Assembly: GCA_028554795.2 (NCBI GenBank)
Contig: CM068830.1
Span: 44,517,837 to 44,581,836, forward strand
Length of the DNA: 64,000 bases
From: Sinohyriopsis cumingii
Taxonomy: Eukaryota > Mollusca > Bivalvia > Unionida > Unionidae
Reading direction: 5' to 3'
The notes under the pieces are model-generated. The model searched no databases. It was not told where the DNA came from and saw nothing but the letters and a program-made list of their open reading frames with translations. The position numbers were made by a program, and so were the translations under genes. The stretch's first letter is position 1. The number at the start of each line of letters is the position of its first letter. This document shows, in pieces, positions 35,958-46,100 of the stretch.

Positions 35958-36280
35958 AAAACCCAAAGGCCCTTTTCAGGACCAGCCATATTTCTCGAAA
36001 AGTGATAGTCTTTGAATTGCCTACCCCTTTTTTTAAAAAAATTTTTTAAAAAAAATCCCATGTTAAATTCCCCTTGTCCGTAGAGTGACCCACGATTTAT
36101 CACCATGTTAAATTCCCCTTGTCCGTAGAGTGGCCCACGATTTATTCCCATGTTAATTCCCCTTGTCCGTAGATTTGCCCACGATTTTTCTCCATGTTAA
36201 ATTTCCATTGTCCGTAGATTTGCCCAAGGGGTTTTTTAATGCTAATTCCCATTGTCCGTAGGGTGCCCCCATTCACTACT
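35958..36280 (-). repeat. Polinton right terminal inverted repeat
   Basis: Inverted copy of 16511-16833, same length, same A/T block lengths, same five subrepeats (seen here as TTGTCCGT on the plus strand). Inner end carries the 3' stem-loop of the last plus-strand gene. Confidence 0.95.
35968..35983 (+). terminator. Histone-type 3' stem-loop in right TIR (one mismatch)
   Basis: AACCCAAA, GGCCCTTTTCAGGACC, AGCCA, with CTCGAAAAGTGATA downstream. One substitution relative to the left TIR breaks the third stem pair (C-A). Confidence 0.8.
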
Positions 36281-36286
36281 CTGGCT
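36281..36286. repeat. Target site duplication, right
   Basis: CTGGCT, identical to 16505-16510. Confidence 0.93.
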
Positions 36287-37340
36287 TCCATTTTAAAAAG
36301 TATTTATGTGGGTGTTTCAACCAAAAGGTTAATCTACTTGGTCTTTCTAAATCTATGCCGCAAATATATTAAAAAAATTTTTGCTTTTTTTTAAAGGTGC
36401 AATTCCCTTATTAAAGCTGTACAGTTTTAAAGATACTTCGTCAATCATGTTTAAAAGTTTAGACCACGCTATAAGTTGTTTTCTTTTTGTTTTATAAAAA
36501 AAATCCTTTAAAATGCTTAAACAAACTTTTTTAAACAGCATGTTATTTAGATCAAACAAATATGTGAAGGTCAAAACATTTAATATGAAAAACAGGAGCT
36601 CATCAATGCTTTAAATGTTTTTTTTTTTATATTAACAAAATTGTTGTTTATGCCGTGTCAAAGTGATTGTACGCCCTTTGTGGGCTAAATTGATTATTCA
36701 TTAGCCCCTTCAAGGTTCAATTTTTATTTTGCAAAATACAATAAGTTTTGAAATAATCGCTGTTTCGACACGTCAAATCTGGATGAGATTTACAAAGTTG
36801 ATCATAAACGTACTTTTTATGAATATTCTTGAAATTGATCTTAAGACACTCGCGATTCTGAAAGAACTGATTAGTATTTATTTTGTTCTAATATATCATT
36901 TGTCAATGGTTCAGTATCTGCGTAAAAAATTGAGGTATTCCAAATGGAAATTGTACTTTTACACCAAAATAGCGTGCACCGATCATTTCTTACAATGGCA
37001 CAGACGTAGGCTTCCGTCTCCGTTGAAATATATTTTAGGCAAGAATTATTCAAGGAAGGATACAGAGGGGCAACCAGAAAATTACGATGTGGGCAGGGGG
37101 AAATGATCAGAAGTTATACGTGCAGTAGCGTACTATGTTTGGTGTGGGGTGAGAGGGAGGGGAGGATGGGGCGGTTGCCCCGGGTGCCAGAGGTCTTGGG
37201 GCGCCTAAAGAACTTTGGGCCATCATCGTCACCCCGGGAGTCATTTAACATTAGTATGCCACTATATACGTGTAAGCAAAAAAAAACGAGTATTAGACTC
37301 TCTCAGAAAATTATGCATGCTTTCTTAATGATTTTAATCT
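36287..37340. other. Non-coding flank
   Basis: A/T-rich sequence with no recognised gene; the 125-codon frame at 36729-37106 has no domain. A GC-rich patch near 37140-37210 (GGGCGGTTGCCCCGGG) stands out. Confidence 0.45.
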
Positions 37341-37342
37341 GA

Positions 37343-37611
37343 CATGTTGTTGTTGTTGTTGTAGGGTTTAACGCCATTTTTCAGCACAAGATAGGCTATA
37401 CATGGCAACCAGTATAACTGGTGGATGACGAACCCTCGAAAACTCAGGGAAGTACGACCGACCCACGAGAAGCTACTGGCAAGCTTTCTCACGTACCCAC
37501 GTAATCCAAGCCTGAGACCGAGCCAGAGACTTGAACCCAAGCAGACAGAGGTGAGATGGCAGTGATTTGGAACGGTGAGCGCTTTTGACCACTCGGCCTC
37601 TCGGGGCACCA
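37343..37611 (-). mobile_element. SINE family B copy, full length
   Basis: (GTT)n at the left (a (CAA)n tail on the minus strand), then GGTTTAACGCCATTTTTCAG, CAAGATAGGCTATACATGGC, GAGAAGCTACTGGCAAGC and the reversed tRNA-like head ending near GGGGCACC. Confidence 0.88.
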
Positions 37612-37938
37612 CATGTTTACAAATGACTTTCTGTACATATACAGTATTAAATACTTAACTGTTGTTTCATCTCCACCTTCACCCCGTCATGCTTATATGT
37701 CATGAACTTCATTTATGAGACACTTAACGATACATTTGTATAATAGTTTATTGTTCCCCACAAATAATTAGCACGAAAACCCGTGATATAATTTAGGTTC
37801 TGCTCCTCTCATACATTGCTTATTACGTACAATACTGAAAAGGCTTTATACCAAACTTTCGCTCTAGTCTTGTCTTACTTATACTTAAACTTTATTTTTG
37901 TTATTACTTTAAGTTTTCCAAATAGTCGTAACGGAATA

Positions 37939-38137
37939 GTTGTTGTTGTTGTTTTGGGTTTAACGCCATTTCTCAGCGCAAGATAGGTTGTTCATAATGG
38001 TCAGTTTAACTAGCATCGGAAGAACCCGAGGTAAATCCCGATAAGAACTTGAGACTCGAACTCACGCGGACAGAGGTGAGATAGCAGTGATCGGCAAATA
38101 CGAGCGCTTTAGAGCACTGCCACCCGAGCCCACGTAA
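37939..38137 (-). mobile_element. SINE family B copy, internally deleted
   Basis: Same family: (GTT)n, GGTTTAACGCCATTTCTCAG, CAAGATAGG, GAAGAACCCGAGG, then directly the head region GAACTTGAGACTCGAACTC; the middle is missing. Confidence 0.8.
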
Positions 38138-40195
38138 CGGAATGGTCGTCGAAGTGATTCTTTATTAGTCAAAAAAGAAAAGAATAATGTAACATAAACA
38201 TTGTACTGTTTTCAGTTCAAAAGATAAAATACATACTTTTCGCATGATTTTGTTCCAATTGATTCAGAAAAAGACAAGTTTAAGTATATTTTGAATATAT
38301 TGAAACTTTCGAAGACAGTTACGGAATAAAATAGGAGAAGTTATGCAAATGGTCATAGCTAGAGAAAAAAAGATACTAGGCGCTTCCAAAATTATGCCAA
38401 TATCATGATTGTGGCCGTACAACCGTATAAGGAATTTCAATGAATACAATGAGTACAGCCTTATAAAGAATTTCTTTGAAGACCATGAATACAACCGTAT
38501 GAGGAATTGCTTTGAAGGCAGTTAGTACAAAGGAATAAGGAACTGGTTTGAAGACAATTAATTTTGACAAGGGAAGGTGTCAAGTAAATATCAAGTTACA
38601 AGATCTATGATATTAACTGACCAATTTTCACAGAACACGGGGGTAGGCTTGGGTGTTATCATTTTGTGTCTGGTACTCTATGATCTAAACAAGCAAAGTC
38701 GAAACTTGGAGGACATACTTTTAAATTTGTTTTAAAATTTATTTTAGCACACTTCAGATTCATGAAATATAACGTGGAATTGATCTCTTAGAATTTAAAT
38801 ATATGAAAAAGTGAATGTATGCTGAACAAGACACACTTCATTACATTGAAAGTCAGGAAAGCTTTAAAGAAAAAATATTTTTAAAAAAAGAAACAAAAGA
38901 GAAAATCAATTGCATTATCTTGACATGGATTATCGAAACAAATTTCCAGAAACGGTAAAACTAAAATGCATTAAGAACAGTGATATTGAAACAAAATTGC
39001 AAGTTGCATTGTGGAAATAATGGTCTCCCACCTTATACCCAACTCAACCATGCATCCCACAGACTAAAGCAATGCATACGTTATTTGCAACAGAATAATA
39101 AGCGAGTTGAAAGTTTTCATCTTTTCCTCGACGAAATGATTGATTTCATTCATACTGGTGACAATACCATGTTTCCGCTTCACTCGTCAAATAATTATGT
39201 GTACCTACTCAGAACACGTATATTTTATTTGTGTTACATATTTTGCCAAGGCGAAAGCCGTCGATTTAGAGTTGTCTGCTCCTTTATGTGCCAGTGTGAT
39301 CAACTGCTGCATTACTGCATTGGTAAAAAGTTCCTGAAATTTGCATTAATCATTTTTTGATAACGACATGTTTTACGAATTTAGCTCGTTGACACCATGC
39401 TTCAAATTTTTTATTTTGCCGAAGTAATTACTGTATTCGTACAAAATGGCATGTATATTTTGTTAACACATTTCTTGCGCGGATTGATACCGTTGAAGTG
39501 GAGCATTTAGAAATAGAACAAAGTTGTTGCATCTAGCAGACTTCAGGGCGACAGATCTTTAAATACAAGATTTTAATGATTTTCGATTTTCATTTTCTTT
39601 AGTTTGACACGAAAGCGTAACTGTTTGTGTGACCTTAGCAAGCTTGCAGCACAACTCAGGGGAAAATGTTGTATCCAATTTTTGGTTGTCACTTATTTTC
39701 TTTTTCAATCAACACGCAATTTGTCCATCGTTTTCAACAGAACTGTAATGCGAATGGCAATTGTTGCTTAACAATTGTATCACGATTTTTTTTCTTCGAA
39801 AATAGTATGTACAGTTTCTCGTAGTTTATTACAGAAATACAGGTGACAAATATCAACAAGTGTTTTAAGTTCGGTTACTTATCGTTTCCATAATTGATCT
39901 AGAACATTATCAAAACATTAGTAGTTGAAGTCTAGTTTTCGCTGTTTGGAGTTCGTTTCTAGGTATTTTGGTGATTGCACCTCATTCATTGTAAATCTAA
40001 AGATCTGCACGAGAAAGGGAGGAATAGAGAAAAGGAGCATAAGGAAAACAAAAATTACAACAGCCATAAATATTACGATACAGCTTTGAATAACATACAT
40101 CAAGGCATATATATTTCCTAAATGGGAGGAAAGTAGTTACAAAAGGGATATCGCTACTGTGGCAATATCATCTTTCTAACACTGATACATTTCAA
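38138..40195. other. Non-coding sequence
   Basis: No supported gene. The 126-codon frame at 38980-39360 was inspected and no domain was recognised. Includes the short tandem repeat at 38414-38557. Confidence 0.45.
38414..38557. repeat. 36-bp tandem repeat, four diverged copies
   Basis: Units like GTACAACCGTATAAGGAATT followed by TGAAGACAATGA-like ends recur every 36 bp. Confidence 0.75.
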
Positions 40196-40198
40196 TAT

Positions 40199-40273
40199 CA
40201 GATGGATGGATGATGGATGGATGGGTGGATTGATGGGTGGGTGGGTGGATAGTTAGGTAGGTAGGTAGGTAGG

Positions 40274-40334
<61 letters not shown>

Positions 40335-40337
40335 TGA
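40199..40337. repeat. (GATG)(GGTG)(GGTA)(GATA)n microsatellite
   Basis: Series of related tetranucleotides, longest part (GATA)n. Confidence 0.95.
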
Positions 40338-40685
40338 TAGTATTGTGGATATGCGCATTATTTTAAATATACAGAGATTATTTCAAATCACGTGGCACTT
40401 TAATGGATTTGGTATCATTCCTAATCTTGCACATTCTAAGCATATATTACTCTGTTCAATACTGACAGAGTAAAACAAGGATTTTAATGTATTTTTGTAA
40501 GTAGTAATTAACTTACTTTATAGATTGATTGATTTGCTACCCCAACACACAACTCAGCCACACATTTTAGAGAAAACTTGAAAACCTTTTGTGACAAAAT
40601 CTCATCTTTTCGTTACATTCTCAATTGAACATGGAAATAGTGCCAAATTTTCTCATTATAAGCAGCATCATCATCAATTTAAAAT

Positions 40686-41737
40686 TAGTATCATAATAAG
40701 TATATCATTCTCATTTTCAAAGTAGTATAAATATAAGTAATATCAGTATCATTTTCAAAGTAGTATCATTATAAGTAATATCAGTATCCTTTTCATAGTA
40801 GTATCATTATAAGTAATATCAGTATCCTTTTCAAAGTAGTATCATTATAAGTAATATCAGTATCATTTTCAAAGTAGTATCATTATAAGTAATATCAGTA
40901 TCCTTTTCAAAGTAGTATCATTATAAGTAATATCAGTATCCTTTTCAAAGTAGTATCATTATAAGTAATATCTGTATCCTTTTCATAGTAGTATCATAAT
41001 AAGTATATCATTCTCATTTTCAAAGTAGTATAAATATAAGTAATATCAGTAACATTTTCAAAGTAGTATCATTATAAGTAATATCAGTATCCTTTTCAAA
41101 GTAGTATCATTATAAGTAATATCAGTATCCTTTTCAAAGTAGTATCATTATAAGTAATATCAGTATCCTTTTCAAAGTAGTATCATTATAAGTAATATCA
41201 GTATCCTTTTCAAAGTAGTATCATTATAAGTAATATCAGTATCCTTTTCAAAGTAGTATCATTATAAGTAATATCTGTATCCTTTTCATAGTAGTATCAT
41301 AATAAGTATATCATTCTCATTTTCAAAGTAGTATAAATGTAAGTAATATCAGTATCATTTTCAAAGTAGTATCATTATAAGTAATATCAGTATCATTTTC
41401 AAAGTAGTATCATTATAAGTAATATCAGTATCCTTTTCAAAGTAGTATCATTATAAGTAATATCAGTATCATTTTCAAAGTAGTATCATTATAAGTAATA
41501 TCAGTATCATTTTCAAAGTAGTATCATTATAAGTAATATCAGTATCCTTTTCAAAGTAGTATCATTATAAGTAATATCAGTATCCTTTTCAAAGTAGCAT
41601 CATTATAAGTAATATCAGTATCCTTTTCAAAGTAGTATCATTATAAGTAATATCTGTATCCTTTTCAAAGTAGTATCATTATAAGTAATATCAGTATCCT
41701 TTTCATAGTAGTATCATTATAGGTAGTATCAGTATTT
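40686..41737. repeat. ~38-bp satellite with ~303-bp higher-order period
   Basis: About 27 monomers of the form GTAGTATCATTATAAGTAAT then ATCAGTATCCTTTTCAAA. A distinctive variant pair (AGTATCATAATAAGTATATC, GTAGTATAAATATAAG) recurs at 40687, 40990 and 41293, i.e. every ~303 bp or eight monomers. Confidence 0.93.
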
Positions 41738-42058
41738 ACCGCTCCGGTGGTCTAGTGGTTAGAGCGTCCGCCTCGGATGCGGGAGGTCGGGGGTTAGATC
41801 CCCGGCGAGTCATGTCAAAGACTTATAAAAATGGCACTAACATCTGCCTCGCTTGGCGCCCAGCGTTGAGAGGTTAGTGTTAGGACTGGTCGGCCTCGCG
41901 TCAGGTTAACGTGACTGGGTGGGAAATCAGGCTACTTGCTGCGGCATGATGCCCCAGTGCTATACATCACTATAAACTGCCATATGCCAGACATCGATAT
42001 GAATGAAAAATAGTTAAAGCTACGTTAAAAATCCAAATCACACACACGCACACACGTA
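41738..42058 (+). mobile_element. SINE family A copy inserted in the satellite
   Basis: ACCGCTCCGGTGGTCTAGTGG head, GGTCGGGGGTTAGATCCCCG box B-like region, family body with CCCCAGTGCTATACATCACT, end CAAATCACACACACGCACAC. Satellite sequence lies on both sides. Confidence 0.9.
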
Positions 42059-42825
42059 CACATTATCAGCATCATTTTCAAAGTAGTATCATTTTAAGTA
42101 GAATCGGTATCATTTTATGGAGGTATCATTATAAGTAATATCAATATCATTTGTAATGTAGTATCATTTTAAATGTATTACCATTATAAGTAATATCAGT
42201 ATCATTTGTAATGTAGTATCATTTTAAATGTATTACCATTATAAGTAATATCAGTATCATTTGTAATGTAGTATCATTTTAAATGCATTACCATTATAAG
42301 TAATATCAATATCATTTGTAATGTAGTATCATTTTAAATGCATTACCATTATAAGTAATATCAATATCATTTGTAATGTAGTATCATTTTAAATGCATTA
42401 CCATTATAAGTAATATCAATATCATTTGTAATGTAGTATCATTTTAAATGTATTACCATTATAAGTAATATCAATATCATTTGTAATGTAGTATCATTTT
42501 AAATGTATTACCATTATAAGTAATATCAGTATCAGTTCAAAATAATATCATTATAAGTGGTATCAGTATCATTTTATGGCAGTATCGTTATAAGTAATAT
42601 CAGTATAATTTTCATATTAATATCATTATACATAATATCAGTACCATTTTCAAAGTAGTGTCATTATAAGTAATATCAATATCATTTTCAAAATCACTAT
42701 AAGTAGTATCAGTATAATTTTCAAAGTAGCACCATTATAAAAAATATCAGTATTATTTCATGGTAGTATCATTAGAAGTAACATCAGTATCATTTTCAAA
42801 CTAAAATCATTATAATGCGAAATAA
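42059..42825. repeat. Satellite, second array, 55-bp unit
   Basis: Units of TATCATTTGTAATGTAGTAT, CATTTTAAATGTATTACC and ATTATAAGTAATATCA at 55-bp spacing between about 42130 and 42530, grading into diverged ~38-bp type monomers to 42825. Related to the first array but rearranged. Confidence 0.88.
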
Positions 42826-42986
42826 ACGAACGCTCAGGCAAAACTACCCTTCAATGATTTTATGCGGAGAAAATGAAGCATAGTTACCTTTAATACAAGC
42901 GAAAAATGTTTACAATGAGATTTAATACAAAGAAACGTTTTCATCCTTACTTATCTTATCTTCCGCTGCGGATGCCACGATCAAAT

Positions 42987-43141
42987 CAGGGGTCTCGTAC
43001 GGCCCGCCAACCTGTACTCCTTGGCCCGCAAAATAATTAGCATTACACGTTGTCATGAGAGATAACAAAGGTGGTCAGGCTCTCGGGCCATCGAAAATGC
43101 CTTCATGCGGCCCTCAGGGTGGTTTAAGGTTGAGACCCCTG
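42987..43141. mobile_element. hAT-like MITE
   Basis: 155 bp with inverted ends CAGGGGTCTC (42987) and GAGACCCCTG (43141), non-coding. The ends look like hAT-superfamily termini; a clear 8-bp target duplication was not found. A diverged relative lies at 61785-61944. Confidence 0.6.
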
Positions 43142-43155
43142 ATCAAGATCGAGCC

Positions 43156-46100
43156 TTTTTTTGTTGGCATCCGTTAGTCTCGAGAGACGATGGAACTGCG
43201 CATATGTGAGATGTCCCGGTTGGTGGTTGTGCAGCGTCTGCTGTGGCTATGTAGTCCAGCGCGGGAGTGGCAGTCCTTGCTGCACTTGCTGCACTTGAAG
43301 GTTGCGTCTGGTGTTGGTTGGAGCTGCTTCTTCTTCCTCTGCGATCGTTTTTTATCAGTTAGCAAGCGTAGCTTGTCCTGTCCGGCTTTCAGACCAGTGA
43401 TCAGAGCATGTCGCCAGCTTGATCTGCCTAGAGCGAGCTCTTCCCAGGTGTTGACATAGATGTCAAGGGCTTTCATGTCGTGATTGCAGACATCCTTGAA
43501 GCGGAGATGTGGCCGTCCGATCGACCTTTTGCCAGAGGCGAGTTCCGAATAAAGAATGTCTTTGGGGATCCGTCCGTCATCCATCCGACGTACATGGCCC
43601 AACCATCTGATGCGACGTTGGCGGAGGAGTGTGACCATGCTGGGAATCTTGGCACGCTCGAGCACCTCGTTGTTTGTTACTCGATCGTTCCAGGTGATCC
43701 CGCGTATGCGTCGGAGGCATCGCATGTGAAAGGCGCTCAGTCTTTTCTCTTGTGAGACGTACAGAGTCCAGGTTTCACTGACGTACATGAGAGTGCTTGG
43801 CACGCAGGCACAGTACACGGTGATCTTAGTGTTCAGGGTCAGCATGCTGTTGTTCCACACTCTCTGCGACAATCTGGAGAGAGTTGTTGATGCCTTTCCG
43901 ATCCGCTTGTTGAGCACAGCATCGAGTGAGAGGTTGTTGGTGATGGTAGAGCCGAGGTACATGAAGTGACTGACATCCTCAAGTTCGTAGTTGTTGATGA
44001 TGATGCTTGGGGGTCCGCGTCCTGAGCCATCGCGTTTGTTTTCTTTAGGCCTATGGTTAACCCAAACTCATCACATGCTTTAGCAAAGCGGTCCATCAGG
44101 CCCTGAAGTTCAGCTTCTGTGTGGGTGGTTAGAGCAGCATCGTCTGCGAAGAGTATGTCCCTGATGGTGACTTCACGCACTTTGCTGTTTGCCTTCAGTC
44201 GTGCCAGGTTGAACAGTCTGCCGTCTGATCGCTTGTGCAGGTAAATCCCTTCTGTGGACGTTCCAAAGGCGTGTTTGAGCAGGACTGCGAAGAAGATGCC
44301 GAAGAGCGTGGGGGCAAGGACTCAGCCCTGTTTAACTCCACTGCGGCTGTCAAAGGGGTCGGATGTTAAGCCATCGTACTGCACTGTGCCTTTTATGTCA
44401 TCGTGGAAGGACTGGATCATGCTTAGCAGCTTTGGAGGGCAACCAATTTTCGCCAGGATTATGAAGAGTCCGTCTCTGCTGACCAGATCGGATGCCTTGG
44501 TGAGGTCGATAAAGGCCAGGAAGAGGGGTCTGTGTTGTTCTCTACATTTTCCTGCAGTTACCTGACGGCGAAGATCATGTCGATTGTGGACCTCTCTGCG
44601 CGGACCCCGCACTGCGACTCTGGGTACACTCTGTCAGCAAGCGTCTGCAGTCTGTTTAGGAAAACGCGTGCGAAAACTTTACCCACGATGCTGAGAAGTG
44701 ATATGCCCCTGTAGTTGTTGCAATCGCTTCTGTCGCCCTTGTTCTTGTACAGGGTTATGATGTTAGCGTCTCTCATATCCTGAGGCACTGCACCCTCGTC
44801 CCCACACTGGCAGAGGAGGTCGTGCAGGTGTGTGAGCAGCACGCTACATCCGCACTTTATGAGTTCTGCTGAGATACCATCCTTTCCTGGGGCTTTACCT
44901 ATTGTTGACACATCTTAGCCCCATCCCAGCACATAGAGCTGGCTAGAACTTAGAAGTGACACCCTGATTATATCTAAAAGTGTATTCAGTGTGGGTTGAC
45001 CCTGTCCTCCCATAATACATCTGTATATGTTCATTGTATAAAACAATAATGTCAATTATAAATTTTGCAGGGTTAATTTCTTTTTTATCATCATATTTGT
45101 AAGTTTTTTTAAATTACATAAAACCAAAATCTTATGTACTTTCCGACCTCCATTAGGACTTTTAGAGGTCCGAGTTCCATAAGTTTGGACTTCCGATTTA
45201 GGGTCGTACTATTGTCCCAGCGACATGTTAATGTCATGGGCCAATTTCCTCCCCCTTTTTTTCCTTTTATTATGTTTTTTATTTAGTTGACTTTGCCAGA
45301 GTCATTTAGTCCCATTTATTATTATTTTATTATCTTGTTCTCCTTTTTTTCCATGTATGTATTTTTTATATTGGCTTATCTATATCAAATGGTTCCAGTC
45401 TTTTCTTAAGTAAGTATATAAGAATAATAAGTGTGTATATATGTTTGTATGTTTGTATGTAGTGTAGGGGTTTTTATAGTATGCCATAGCATACTGTATA
45501 TTATTGGATTTTTTAAATGGTGAGGGTTTTTTTATAGTTGAAAACATTGGCACATTTTAGTACGTATATCTTAATTCGGGGTAATTCTCCCTTCCCCGTT
45601 TGTCAAACAGGGAGTTGAGATGTATTAAATTTTGATTGATGTACCCTAGCACTTTGTACTTCTAATCGTTATGTATACGTTATGTAGTATTACATATTCA
45701 TTAGATTCCTATTTCGGTTGAGTCAAATTGTTTACGTTCGTAGAACGTATATACATGTGATAGGTCTTAGTATGTTAAATGCATTCAATTGTGTATTATT
45801 TTCCTCAAGAACGGATTTCAGTGTATACCACTGGGAAAATTTTGCTTCGGACCCATCTTCATGGAATGACCCGTGGGCAAAATTGCCGCATGGCGCGACA
45901 GATGAATTTAGAGTTGAATCGAGCGTTTTCTGCCAACAAACAGCGGGATTCTCTGTAATGGAATAATTGGTTCTCAAATCTATGTCCAGATGGAAAAAGT
46001 CCGTCTGAGTCCGTCTGGACGTCGCTGGTATTACATCAGGCTTCTTCATTTATATAGAAACGTTTTAGTGAGTTGAATTTGGAATAAGATGGTTATACAG

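Larger units (their letters stand above)
16511..36280 (+). mobile_element. Complete Maverick/Polinton element (virus-like DNA transposon)
   Basis: Bounded by 323-bp inverted repeats, beginning AGTAGTGAATGGGGGC and ending with its reverse complement. The 6-bp sequence CTGGCT occurs immediately outside both ends (16505-16510 and 36281-36286), the target duplication length typical of Polintons. Inside are the diagnostic genes: protein-primed polymerase B, chromodomain integrase, packaging ATPase, adenain-like protease and two jelly-roll capsid candidates. Length 19,770 bp is in the usual 15-25 kb range. High TIR identity and open core genes point to a recent insertion. It can be viewed as an endogenous adintovirus-like element. 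Orientation is given by polymerase and capsid genes. Confidence 0.97.

Noticed and set aside
36729-37106. 125-aa open frame in the right flank
   Set aside because: No recognisable domain, AT-driven composition, no promoter or 3' signal seen.
38980-39360. 126-aa open frame
   Set aside because: No domain recognised; Cys and His are scattered without a motif; likely chance.
40686-42825. Possible CRISPR array
   Set aside because: Direct repeats have no unique spacers; monomers abut each other, and the context is a eukaryotic satellite.
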